From assembly GCF_019458025.1 (NCBI RefSeq), contig NZ_JAHZUY010000022.1:1-48568 (forward strand): a stretch of 48,568 nt of DNA, written 5' to 3'. Positions 25,294 to 33,754 of this stretch are shown in pieces. The DNA comes from Caldovatus aquaticus (lineage in GTDB: Bacteria; Pseudomonadota; Alphaproteobacteria; Acetobacterales; Acetobacteraceae). The stretch's first letter is position 1; the number at the start of each line of letters is the position of its first letter. A program made the translations under genes and the position numbers. Below the pieces are notes generated by a model that saw only the letters and a list, made by a program, of their open reading frames with translations, was not told the DNA's origin and did not search any database.

Positions 25294-26312
25294 AGCCGCT
25301 GGATTCCGATCGTGTCGGGCGAGATCCGCGCCTTGCCGCCGTCGTAGTAGAGCCAGGCGGTCTGGCGCACCATCTTCCACGCCTCGTCGTAGGCCCGCTG
25401 GCCATGGAGCGGCGTGAACAGCGCCGCGCGCTGTGCCGCGTAGTCCTTGAGGCGCTGCGAGTTCGCGATGCGCTCCTCCCACACCCGCGTCATGGTCTGG
25501 ATCACCGGCTCCGGCACGCCCTTCGGCGTCCAGATGCCGAAATAGTTGAGCGGCGCCGGGATGTCCGGGATCCAGCGGCGGATCGAGGGGATCTCGCCGT
25601 AGCCCGCGAGCGTCACCGGCTGCTCGGCCTGCACGGCGAGCGGGATCAGGCGCCGCGCCTTGATCATCTCCGCCGCCTCGACCAGCAGCACGGCGCCCAC
25701 CGGCACCTCGCCCGAGACGGCGGCGACGGTGGCCGGCGCGCCGCCGTCGTAGGTGGCGTGGCGGTACTGGATACCGGTCGCGGCGCGGATCGCCTCCATG
25801 AAATTGTGCCCGGCCGAGGAGACGCCGGCGGTGGAGATGCCGATGGACTGGCCGCGCGCCTTCAGCGCCTCCAGCAGCTGGCCGAAGTCGCGGAAGCCGC
25901 TGTTCGGGTTGGCGACGACGATATTGACGTTGGCGACGGCGAAGAACAGGTGCCAGTCCTTGAGCTCGGTGTCGAGCAGGCCGAGCACCTTGTAGCAGCC
26001 GACGTCCACCGCCGCGCCGGCGGCCCAGGTGAGGCCGTCGCGCGGCGCCTCGAGCGCGTTGCGGGTGCCGATCGAGCCGGAGGCGCCGGGCTGGTTCACC
26101 ACCACGAAGCGCTGGCCGATCGCGGCCTCGAGCTCGGCGGCGACGATGCGCGCCATCTGGTCGGTGCTGCCGCCGGCGGCCCAGGGGACGATGATCGTCA
26201 CCGGCCGCTCCGGCCGCCAGGGGAGGTTCGGCAGCGGCTGCGCCCCGGCCCGCGCCGGCGCCACCCCGGCGAGCGCGGCGGCGGTCGCTGCGAGGAATTC
26301 CCTGCGTTGCAT
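25290..26312 (-). CDS. tctC: TTT transporter periplasmic receptor (Bug family)
   Basis: The 340-aa product begins MQRREFLAATAAALAGV, a short signal peptide cleaved near ARA. It then shows the Bug motifs RPVTIIVPWAAGGSTDQMAR, VVVNQPGASGSIGTRNA, RHATYDGGAPATVAA and SIRRWIPDI. A GGGAGG ribosome-binding site precedes the ATG. It delivers a carboxylate to TctA/TctB, encoded directly downstream in the same operon. The ligand cannot be predicted from the sequence. Confidence 0.92.
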   Translation of the reverse strand: MQRREFLAATAAALAGVAPARAGAQPLPNLPWRPERPVTIIVPWAAGGSTDQMARIVAAELEAAIGQRFVVVNQPGASGSIGTRNALEAPRDGLTWAAGAAVDVGCYKVLGLLDTELKDWHLFFAVANVNIVVANPNSGFRDFGQLLEALKARGQSIGISTAGVSSAGHNFMEAIRAATGIQYRHATYDGGAPATVAAVSGEVPVGAVLLVEAAEMIKARRLIPLAVQAEQPVTLAGYGEIPSIRRWIPDIPAPLNYFGIWTPKGVPEPVIQTMTRVWEERIANSQRLKDYAAQRAALFTPLHGQRAYDEAWKMVRQTAWLYYDGGKARISPDTIGIQRL

Positions 26313-26407
26313 CTTCGCCTCCCTCGAAGGCCCGTTGCGGCGGGCGGGCGACCCGCTGGTGGCGCGGATGGTGCGGCGCCCTGCGCGCAGGCGTCAAGGC
26401 ACGCCGA

Positions 26408-27268
26408 TCAGCCGAATTCCGGCCCGGCGAGGGCGATCAGCGGCGCCGGATCGCCGGGCGGGGTGGTGCGTCCCAGCACCATGCGGGTGAAGGGCCGTTG
26501 CGCGGTCGCGCCGTGCGCGGCGCACCAGGCGGCGATGCCGGCGGCGGCGTCGCGCAGGTCGGCGAGCGCGCGCGGCGCGCCGGGCGCGGCCGGCGGCAGC
26601 GCGGCGAGGGCGGCGGCGAGGAGCGCGCGCGCCGTCGCCGCATCCGGCGCCAGCAGGGGGCCGAGCTGCGGCGCGCGCAGGCCCTCGCGCCCGAGGATGA
26701 AGCCGCGCGGCGCATCGGCCGCATCCGGCGCGACCCACGCCGCCTGCGGCAGCCGCGCCGCGAAGTCGCGCAGCAGCGCCGCGCGCGGCGCGCCGAAGGC
26801 GGCGGCGTCGAGGGCGAGCAGCGCCGGCCAGTCCGCCTCCCGCAGCGGGCGCAGCGCCACGCCGGGCTCCCGCGGCAGCGCCGCGGGCAGCGCCCAGCGG
26901 CGGAAGCCCCAGGCGTCGCGGAAGCCGAGGCGGCGATAGACCTCGCGCCCGGCCGGGGTGGCGTCGAGCCCGACGCAGGGCACGCCGGCGAGCGCCGCGA
27001 CCGCCCAGCGCATCAGCGCGGTGGCGAGGCCCTGGCGGCGCCGGTCCGGGCGCACCAGCACCATGGCGATCCAGGCGACCTCGGCGCCGTAGGGAAGGAT
27101 CGCGGCGGTGGCGGCGAGCGCCGCGGGGTCGCCGTCGTCGAGCGCGCGCACCTCCCCCTCGCGCAGGAACAGCGCCCAGTCGGCGGCGGTCTGGTTCCAG
27201 CCGGCGAGGGCGGAGAGCGCGGCGGCGCGCGGCAGGTCGGCGGCGGCAAGCGGGCGGAAGGCGGGCAT
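26408..27268 (-). CDS. GNAT N-acetyltransferase, two tandem domains
   Basis: The 286-aa product starts at ATG 27268 (MPAFRPLAAADL). The N-terminal ~140 residues form a GNAT domain with the acetyl-CoA loop as VRPDRRRQGLATALM. A weaker second GNAT-like domain follows, beginning ALRPLREADWPALLALD. This layout, with a degraded second half, is common in uncharacterised acetyltransferases. The substrate is unknown. It lies 95 bp upstream of tctC on the same strand and diverges from the sugar-catabolic locus. Confidence 0.85.
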   Translation of the reverse strand: MPAFRPLAAADLPRAAALSALAGWNQTAADWALFLREGEVRALDDGDPAALAATAAILPYGAEVAWIAMVLVRPDRRRQGLATALMRWAVAALAGVPCVGLDATPAGREVYRRLGFRDAWGFRRWALPAALPREPGVALRPLREADWPALLALDAAAFGAPRAALLRDFAARLPQAAWVAPDAADAPRGFILGREGLRAPQLGPLLAPDAATARALLAAALAALPPAAPGAPRALADLRDAAAGIAAWCAAHGATAQRPFTRMVLGRTTPPGDPAPLIALAGPEFG

Positions 27269-27424
27269 GGCGCGGCGACGCTCGGCGGCGCGCGGCGGCG
27301 CGTCAAGCGGCGGCCGGCGCGCCGCCGTCCTCGCCCGGCCATGCCGCGCCGACGCGCCGGCCGGGCGCCGGGGCCGCGGGCGGCGGGCTTGACGCCGGCC
27401 GGGGCGCGCCCTCCACTCGGCGCC

Positions 27425-28465
27425 ATGCCGGCCGATGCGCCGCGTCTTCTGCTGCTCGGCTGCGGCGCCTTCGGGCGCGTGCACCTCGCCGCGCTCGCCG
27501 CGCTCGGCCTGGCGCCGCGGGTGCTGGGGTTCGATCCCGATCCGGCGGCGGCGACCGCCGCCCGCGCGGCGTTCCCGTGGCTCCGCCTCGCCGCCGGCCT
27601 GGAGGCCGGGCTCGCCGCCTGCGACGCCGTCATCCTCGCCACCCCGGTCCCGACCCACGCCGCGCTCGCCGCGACGGTGCTCCGCGCCGGGCGCGACCTG
27701 TTCCTCGAGAAACCGGCGGTGGAGCGGGCGGAGGAGGCGCGGGCGCTGCTCCGCCTCGCCGCGGAGCGGGGACGGATCGTGCAGGTCGGCCTCTACTTCC
27801 GCAGCCACCCCAAGGCGCGGGCGCTGCGCGCGCTGATCGCGGAGGGCGCGTTCGGCCGCCTGCACTGGCTGGCGGGGCGGTTCTCCGGCCTCAAGCGCGC
27901 GCGCGGCGATTCCGGGGCGCTGCTCAACGACGCGGTGCATTTCGCCGACCTCCTGCCCTGGCTCGCCGGGGCGCCGGTGGCGCGGGTGTTCGCCCAGCTC
28001 GCCGATCCGCTCGGGCGCGGGCGCGAGGATCTCGCCGTGCTGCAGCTCCGCTTCGCCGACGGCGCGCTCGGGCTGATCGAGGCCGGCTGCGTGCTGCCCG
28101 GCCGCTGGCCGGATGCCGTGGTGCCCGGCGCCGAGACGCGCAAGGAGATCGCCGTCGCCGGCAGCGCCGCGCTCGCCGAGGTGGACTTCGCCGCCGAGAC
28201 CTTCCGGCTGCGCCGCGGCCGCCACCGCCCGGCCGCGGGCGGCGCCTTCGTGCCGGAGCACGCGCCGGCCGAGACGGTGGCGGCGCCGGCGGCCGGTCCG
28301 GTGCAGGTGGTGGCGGCGGAACTCGCCGCCTTCCTCGACTGCCTCGCCGCCCGCCGCGCGCCGGAGGCCGATCTGCGCGCCGGCGCGCTGCTCCCGGCCC
28401 TGGTGCTGGACGCGGCGCGCCGCTCGGCGCAAGAAGGACGGGCGGTGGCGGTGGAGGAGGCGTGA
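27425..28465 (+). CDS. Gfo/Idh/MocA-family oxidoreductase
   Basis: The 346-aa product has an N-terminal Rossmann fold with LGCGAFGRVH (GxGxxG at 12-17) and the family lysine in FLEKPAVE (E94-K95-P96). A C-terminal alpha/beta domain carries the substrate pocket, including LNDAVHFADLLPWL with a candidate catalytic His. These enzymes oxidise or reduce sugars, inositols or sugar acids with NAD(P). Its TGA overlaps the next gene's ATG by one base (TGATG), so it heads a translationally coupled trio. Confidence 0.9.
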   Translation: MPADAPRLLLLGCGAFGRVHLAALAALGLAPRVLGFDPDPAAATAARAAFPWLRLAAGLEAGLAACDAVILATPVPTHAALAATVLRAGRDLFLEKPAVERAEEARALLRLAAERGRIVQVGLYFRSHPKARALRALIAEGAFGRLHWLAGRFSGLKRARGDSGALLNDAVHFADLLPWLAGAPVARVFAQLADPLGRGREDLAVLQLRFADGALGLIEAGCVLPGRWPDAVVPGAETRKEIAVAGSAALAEVDFAAETFRLRRGRHRPAAGGAFVPEHAPAETVAAPAAGPVQVVAAELAAFLDCLAARRAPEADLRAGALLPALVLDAARRSAQEGRAVAVEEA

Positions 28466-29292
28466 TGCGCATCGCGCTCTGCAACGAGGTGGTGGCGGTG
28501 CTGCCCTTCGCGCGGCAATGCGCGCTCGCCGCCGCGCTCGGCTACGACGGCATCGAGATCGCCCCCTTCACCCTCGACCGCGAGGCGCCGCATCTCCTGC
28601 CCGCGGCGCGGCGCGCCGAGCTGCGGCGGACGGCGCAGGAGGCGGGCCTCGCCATCACCTCGCTGCACTGGCTGCTGGTGGCGCCGCCGGGCCTCTCCAT
28701 CACCAGCGCCGATCCGGCGGTGCGCGCGCGCACGCTCGAGGTGATCGAGCGGCTGATCGGGCTGGCCGCCGACCTCGGCGCGCGGCTGCTGGTGCACGGC
28801 TCGCCGGCGCAGCGGCGCGTGGCGGGGCCGGACGACGCGGCGCGGGCCGAGGAGGCGATGGCGCGCGCCGGCGAGTGGGCGGCGCGCGCCGGCCTGACCT
28901 ACTGCCTCGAGCCGCTGGCGCCGCGCGAGACCAACTGGGTGACGACCGTCGCCGAGGCGGCGGCGGTGGTGCGGCGCCTCGGCGTGCCGGGCCTGCGCAC
29001 CATGCTCGACGTCTGCGCCGCCGGCAACGGCGAGGCGGAGCCGGCGGCGGCGCTGCTCGAACGCTGGGTGCCGACCGGCCTGATCGCGCATGTGCACCTG
29101 AACGACCGCAACCGCCGCGCCCCGGGCCAGGGCGCCGACCGCTTCGGGCCGATCCTCGCCGCGCTGCGCCGCGCCGGCTACGCCGGCGACTGCGCGGTGG
29201 AGCCGTTCGAGTACCTGCCCGACGGGCCGACCTGCGCCGCGCGCGCCATCGGCTACCTGCGCGGCCTGCAGGAAGGGGAGCCCGCCGCATGA
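28465..29292 (+). CDS. Sugar phosphate isomerase/epimerase-like TIM-barrel protein
   Basis: The 275-aa product is a xylose isomerase-like (AP_endonuc_2) TIM barrel. The usual metal ligands can be read as E149 (CLEPL), D182 (MLDVC), H211 (HVHLND) and E246 (AVEPFEY). Members include hydroxypyruvate isomerase, inosose dehydratase, ketose epimerases and 3-keto-glycoside-cleaving enzymes, so the reaction is open. It overlaps its neighbours on both sides (TGATG and ATGA), which indicates one operon and a shared pathway with the oxidoreductase and the enolase-superfamily enzyme. Confidence 0.9.
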   Translation: MRIALCNEVVAVLPFARQCALAAALGYDGIEIAPFTLDREAPHLLPAARRAELRRTAQEAGLAITSLHWLLVAPPGLSITSADPAVRARTLEVIERLIGLAADLGARLLVHGSPAQRRVAGPDDAARAEEAMARAGEWAARAGLTYCLEPLAPRETNWVTTVAEAAAVVRRLGVPGLRTMLDVCAAGNGEAEPAAALLERWVPTGLIAHVHLNDRNRRAPGQGADRFGPILAALRRAGYAGDCAVEPFEYLPDGPTCAARAIGYLRGLQEGEPAA

Positions 29293-30752
29293 CCGCCGCC
29301 CCGCGCTTCCGCATCCTCGCCATCGAGCGGCGCGAATGGCCGTTCCGCCTGCGCCTGCCCTTCCGCTTCGGCGTCGTCACCGTCACGCACGGCCGCCAGG
29401 CGGTGGTGCGCGCGCGCATCCGCACCGAGGACGGGCGCGAGGGCTGGGGCGTGGCGGCCGAGACGCTCGCCGCCAAGTGGTTCGACAAGGACCCGCGCTG
29501 GACCGACGCGCAGAACGAGCACCAGCTCCGCCGCGCGCTGGAGATCGCGGGCGAGGCCTCGCTCGCCGCCGGCGCCAACACCGCCTTCGGGCACTTCGCC
29601 GACGCCTACGCCGACCAGGTCGCCGCCTGCGCGCGCGAGGGGCTGAACCCGCTGGTGGCGAGCTACGGCCGCGCGCTGGTGGACCGCGCCGCGCTCGATG
29701 CGCTGCTCAAGCTGCACGGCGCGAGCTTCTGGGCCGGGATGCGCGCCAACATCGGCGGCATGGCGCCGCACCCCGTCATCCCCGACCTCGCCGGCTTCGA
29801 CTTCGCGGCGATGCTCGCGGGCCTCGCGCCGCTGCGGCGGGTGCATGCGCGGCACACGGTCGGCCTCGTGGACCCGATCACCGCCGCCGACCAGGCGGAG
29901 CGCGTCGGCGACGGCCTGCCGGAGACGCTGGAGGAGGTGGTCGCCGCCTACCGCCACCGCTACTTCAAGCTGAAGGTCGGCGGCGACGCGGCGGCCGACG
30001 TGGAGCGGCTTGCGCGCATCGCCGCGGTGCTCGACCGCCTGCCCGGCGCCTACTACGCGACGCTCGACGGCAACGAGCAGTACGCCGACGCGGAGGGCGC
30101 GCTCGCGCTGTGGCGGGCGATCGAGGCGGAGCCGCGGCTGGCGCGGCTCCGCGCGGCGATCCTGTTCATCGAGCAGCCGGTGAAGCGGGCGCAGGCGCTC
30201 GCGACCGGCATCGCCACGCTCGCCGCCGCCCGGCCGGTGATCATCGACGAGAGCGACGGCGAGCTCGACGCCTTCGTGCGCGCGCGCGCGCTCGGCTATG
30301 CCGGGGTGTCGAGCAAGGCGTGCAAGGGGGTGTGGCGGTCGCTGGTCAACCTCGCGCGCTGCCGGGCGTGGAACGCGGCCGAGCGCGGCGAGCGGTTCTT
30401 CCTGAGCGCCGAGGACCTGACGACGCTCGCCGGGGTGTGCGTGCAGCAGGACCTCGCCCTGGTGGCGCTGCTCGGCCTCAACCACGTCGAGCGCAACGGC
30501 CACCACTTCGTGGACGGCTTCGCCGGCCGGCCGGCGGCGGAGGCGGCGCGCTTCCTCGCCGCGCACCCGGACCTCTACGCGGCGACGCCGCGCGGGCCGC
30601 GCCTTGCGATCCGCGACGGGATGCTGGCGCTCGATTCGCTCGACACGCCCGGCCTCGGGGCGAGCGTCGAGCCGGACTATGCGGCGATGGAGGAGATGCC
30701 GCGCGCGGCGTGGCCGCCCCCCGCCGGCGGCGGCGCCGCTACTCCACCCTGA
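29289..30752 (+). CDS. Enolase-superfamily (mandelate racemase-like) protein, unusually long
   Basis: The 487-aa product is about 100 residues longer than typical sugar-acid dehydratases or racemases of this superfamily. The second half has the barrel signatures: FKLKVGG with K227 and K229 as acid/base lysines, and metal ligands D260 (LDGNEQY), E295 (FIEQPVKR) and D320 or E321 (IIDESDGE). The extra length is mainly in residues ~60-210, between the capping domain and the barrel. The start ATG overlaps the preceding stop as ATGA. Its 3' end overlaps the convergent Bug receptor gene by 14 bp. A dehydratase or racemase of a sugar acid is the best guess. Confidence 0.85.
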   Translation: MTAAPRFRILAIERREWPFRLRLPFRFGVVTVTHGRQAVVRARIRTEDGREGWGVAAETLAAKWFDKDPRWTDAQNEHQLRRALEIAGEASLAAGANTAFGHFADAYADQVAACAREGLNPLVASYGRALVDRAALDALLKLHGASFWAGMRANIGGMAPHPVIPDLAGFDFAAMLAGLAPLRRVHARHTVGLVDPITAADQAERVGDGLPETLEEVVAAYRHRYFKLKVGGDAAADVERLARIAAVLDRLPGAYYATLDGNEQYADAEGALALWRAIEAEPRLARLRAAILFIEQPVKRAQALATGIATLAAARPVIIDESDGELDAFVRARALGYAGVSSKACKGVWRSLVNLARCRAWNAAERGERFFLSAEDLTTLAGVCVQQDLALVALLGLNHVERNGHHFVDGFAGRPAAEAARFLAAHPDLYAATPRGPRLAIRDGMLALDSLDTPGLGASVEPDYAAMEEMPRAAWPPPAGGGAATPP

Positions 30753-31710
30753 TCCGCGCCTCGCGCACGACGCGGCCCCACTTCTCGCGCTCGGCGCGGA
30801 GGAACCCGGCGAGCTCCTCGGGCGTGGAGGAGGCGCCGTCCACGCCGACGCTGCGGAACCGCTCCTGCACCCGCTCCGACTCGAGCGCCTGCCGCACCGC
30901 CTGGTTGAGGCGGCGGATCGCCGGCTCCGGCGTGCCGGCCGCGGTCATCACCGCGCCCCAGGAGGTGGCGACCGCTTCCGGCCATCCGGCCTCGGCGATG
31001 CTCGGCACCTCGGGCAGCAGCGGATGGCGGCGCGGCCCGGTGACGGCCAGCGCCCGCACCTGGCCGGCGCGGATGTTGCCGACCGCGCCCGCGATCTGCA
31101 GCAGCATCATCTGGATGGTGCCGGCCACCAGGTCGTTCATGGCGGCGCCGCTGCCGCGGTAGGGCACGTGCAGCAGGTCGATGCCGGCGGCGATCTTGAA
31201 CAGCTCGGTCGCGGTGTGGGTGGAGGCGCCGTGCCCGGACGAGCCGAAGGAGAACGCGCCCGGCCGCGCCTTCGCCAGCGCCACGAACTCCGCCAGCGTG
31301 CGCGCGGGCACGCCGGGGTGGACGACGATCACCATGTCGGAGGTGTAGGCGAGGGAGACCGGCGCCAGGTCCCTCGCCGGGTCGAAGGGCATGGAGCGGT
31401 AGATGTGGGGGTTGGTGGTGAGCAGGCCGGTGCCCGCCATCAGCAGCGTGTGCCCGTCCGGCTCGGCGCGCGCCGCCAGCTCGCCGCCGATGTTGCCGCC
31501 CGAACCGCCGCGGTTCTCGACCACCACGCTCTGGCCGAGGAGCTCCGCCATGCGGTCGGCGAGGATGCGGGTGGCGACGTCGGTGCTGCCGCCGGCGGCG
31601 TAGGGGACGACGAAGCGGATCGGGCGGGTCGGCGCCCAGACGGCGGGCTGGGCGAGGGCGAGGCCGGGCGCGAGCGGCGCGGCGGCGAGCAGCGTGCGGC
31701 GGCGGATCAT
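30739..31710 (-). CDS. Bug-family TTT receptor (orphan, sugar-catabolic locus)
   Basis: The 323-aa product starts at ATG 31710 (MIRRRTLLAAAPLAPGLALAQ), a twin-arginine-like or Sec signal peptide. It shows the Bug motifs RPIRFVVPYAAGGSTDVATR, VVENRGGSGGNIGG, GHTLLMAGTG, GSSGHGAS, VPYRGSGAAMNDL and RHPLLPEVPSIAEAG. The ligand is probably a carboxylate or sugar acid. No tctA/tctB lies beside it, yet it sits within a catabolic cluster, so its permease may be encoded elsewhere. A GGAG lies about 12 nt upstream. Confidence 0.92.
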   Translation of the reverse strand: MIRRRTLLAAAPLAPGLALAQPAVWAPTRPIRFVVPYAAGGSTDVATRILADRMAELLGQSVVVENRGGSGGNIGGELAARAEPDGHTLLMAGTGLLTTNPHIYRSMPFDPARDLAPVSLAYTSDMVIVVHPGVPARTLAEFVALAKARPGAFSFGSSGHGASTHTATELFKIAAGIDLLHVPYRGSGAAMNDLVAGTIQMMLLQIAGAVGNIRAGQVRALAVTGPRRHPLLPEVPSIAEAGWPEAVATSWGAVMTAAGTPEPAIRRLNQAVRQALESERVQERFRSVGVDGASSTPEELAGFLRAEREKWGRVVREARIRVE

Positions 31711-31775
31711 GCGGCGTTCTCCTGGCGCCCCTCCTATCCCCGAAGCGGGGCCTCGCGTCCAGGCGGCGGCGCGCC

Positions 31776-32585
31776 TCAGCAGGCGCTCCGGTGCCGCTCC
31801 TTCATCACGCGCAGCACGTGGTCCGGGTCCTCGGCCCACCAGCGGCGCGAGAGCAGCTCGATCTCCAGGAAGCCGGCATAGCCGGCGCCCTCCACCATGC
31901 GGCGCAGGGCCGGGATGTCGATCACGCCGTCGCCCGGCATGCCGCGGTCGAAGACGAGGTCGGTGGTCGGCACCAGCCAGTCGCAGGCGTGGAAGCCGAG
32001 GATGCGCCGCCCGGCGCGGGCGATCTGGCGCGCGACGTCCGGGTCCCACCAGACGTGGTAGCAGTCCACCGCCACGCCCGCGCCCTCGCCCAGCTCGTCG
32101 CAGAGGTCGAGCGCCTGGGCGAGGGTCGAGAGCACCGAGCGGTCGGCGCAGGTCATCGGGTGCAGCGGCTCGAGCGCGAGCGCCACGCCGGCGGCGCGCG
32201 CCTCGGGCAGGATCGCGTGCAGGCCCTCGCGCACCATCTCGCGCGCGCCGGGCAGGTCCTTGGAACCGGGCGGCAGCCCGCCGCCGATGACGACGAGGCA
32301 GGCGGCGCCGAGCGCGTGCGCCTCGGCGATGGCGCGGCGGTTGTCCTCGATCGCGGCGGCGCGGCCGGCGGCGTCGGCGGCCGGGAACATGCCGCCGCGG
32401 CAGAGGCCGGTGACGGCGAGGCCGGCGTCGCGGATCTGCCGTGCGGCGCGCGCGAGGCCCATCTCGGCGAGCTTGTCGCGCCAGGGCGCGATGCCGGGGA
32501 TGCCGTGGCGCGCGCAGCCCTCGATGCACTCGGCGAGCGACCAGCGCTCGCGCACGGTGACGGTGTTGAGCGAGAGCGGCAGCAT
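31776..32585 (-). CDS. Second sugar phosphate isomerase/epimerase-like TIM-barrel protein
   Basis: The 269-aa product has the same fold as the plus-strand isomerase but low identity. Candidate metal ligands are E139 (ALEPLHP), D174 (VDCYHVWWD), H199 (GFHACDW) and E241/E243 (FLEIELLS). The pattern VAVDCYHVWWDPD is a recognised feature of one branch of this family. Its ATG follows the stop of the DUF993 gene by 3 bp. It probably acts on an intermediate from the upstream oxidoreductase and aldolase. Confidence 0.9.
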   Translation of the reverse strand: MLPLSLNTVTVRERWSLAECIEGCARHGIPGIAPWRDKLAEMGLARAARQIRDAGLAVTGLCRGGMFPAADAAGRAAAIEDNRRAIAEAHALGAACLVVIGGGLPPGSKDLPGAREMVREGLHAILPEARAAGVALALEPLHPMTCADRSVLSTLAQALDLCDELGEGAGVAVDCYHVWWDPDVARQIARAGRRILGFHACDWLVPTTDLVFDRGMPGDGVIDIPALRRMVEGAGYAGFLEIELLSRRWWAEDPDHVLRVMKERHRSAC

Positions 32586-32588
32586 GGC

Positions 32589-33749
32589 TCAGGCGACGCC
32601 GTGCAGGGCGAGCAGGTGGCGCATCCGCGCCACGGCGAGATCCGGGTCGCGCAGCAGGCCGGCGGCGTCGGCGAGGCGGAACAGCTCGGCGAAGTGCAGG
32701 ATCGAGCGCGCCGACTGCTGCCCGCCGACCATCACGAAGTGGTCCTGGTGCCCGTTGAGCCAGGCGAGGAACACGACGCCGGTCTTGTAGAAGCGGGTCG
32801 GCGCGCGGAAGATGTGGCGCGAGAGCGGCACGGTCGGCGCCAGGATCGCGTGGAAGGCCGCGAGGTCGTTGCGCGACAGCGCCGCCAGCGCCCCCCCCAC
32901 CGCCGGCGCGATCGGATCGAAGATGCCGAGCAGCGCGTCGGAATGGCCGTGCTCGTCGCCGGCGATCAGCTCGGCGTAGTGGAAGTCGTCGCCGGTGTAC
33001 ATGCGCACGCCCTTGGGCAGGCGGCGGCGCATGGCGATCTCCTTGTCCTTGTCGAGGAGGGAGATCTTCACCCCCTCCACCTTCGCCGCGTTGGCGTGGA
33101 TGACGGCGAGCGCGGTCTCCATCGCCTGCCAGTGGTCGCGGCTGCCCCAGTAGCCCTCGAGCGCGGGGTCGAACATCTCGCCGAGCCAGTGGATGATCGC
33201 CGGCGCGCGGAGCTGCGAGAGGATGCGGCCGTAGACGCGCTCGTAGTCGGCCGGGCCGCGCGCCGCCCGCACCAGGGCGCGCGAGGCCATCAGGACGATG
33301 CGCCCGCCCATCGCCTCGATCGCCCCGCACTGCTCCTCGTAGGCGCGGATCACGTCGTCGAGCGTGACCTCGGGGCCGGGGGCGAGATGGTCGGTGCCGG
33401 CGCCGGAGAAGATCACCGCCCCCGGGGTGTCGCGCGCCGCCTCGAGCGAGCGGCGGATCAGCTCCTTCGCCCCCTCCCAGTCGAGGCCCATGCCGCGCTG
33501 CGCGGTGTCCATCGCCTCGGCGACGCCGAGGCCGAGCGACCAGAGGTAGCGCCGGTAGGCGACGGTGCGCTCCCAGTCGATGCGCACGTCGAGCCAGGGG
33601 TCCTGCTCGGCGAGCGGGTCGGCCACCACGTGCGCCGCGGCGAGGGCGACGCGCGGGAAGGGCGGCGTCGCGCGCGGGAACTCGCGCGGCGCGCTCGTGG
33701 CGAAGGGGACGAGGCGGCGGTCCGCGGTCGGCAGGGCGATCGTCGGCAT
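32589..33749 (-). CDS. DUF993 family protein (DHDPS-like fold suspected)
   Basis: The 386-aa product matches DUF993, a family without an assigned reaction that is usually found with Gfo/Idh oxidoreductases and isomerases in sugar-catabolic loci. Recognisable stretches are YLWSLGLGVAEAMDTAQRGMG, VIFSGAGTDHL, EGVKISLLDK with a central Lys, GVRMYTGDDFHY and FRAPTRFYKTGVVFLAWLNG. The Lys in a VKIS context and the final helices suggest a TIM-barrel, aldolase-like enzyme. The ATG at 33749 has GGAGG upstream and lies 5 bp after the preceding stop. Confidence 0.85.
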   Translation of the reverse strand: MPTIALPTADRRLVPFATSAPREFPRATPPFPRVALAAAHVVADPLAEQDPWLDVRIDWERTVAYRRYLWSLGLGVAEAMDTAQRGMGLDWEGAKELIRRSLEAARDTPGAVIFSGAGTDHLAPGPEVTLDDVIRAYEEQCGAIEAMGGRIVLMASRALVRAARGPADYERVYGRILSQLRAPAIIHWLGEMFDPALEGYWGSRDHWQAMETALAVIHANAAKVEGVKISLLDKDKEIAMRRRLPKGVRMYTGDDFHYAELIAGDEHGHSDALLGIFDPIAPAVGGALAALSRNDLAAFHAILAPTVPLSRHIFRAPTRFYKTGVVFLAWLNGHQDHFVMVGGQQSARSILHFAELFRLADAAGLLRDPDLAVARMRHLLALHGVA

Positions 33750-33754
33750 GGCGT

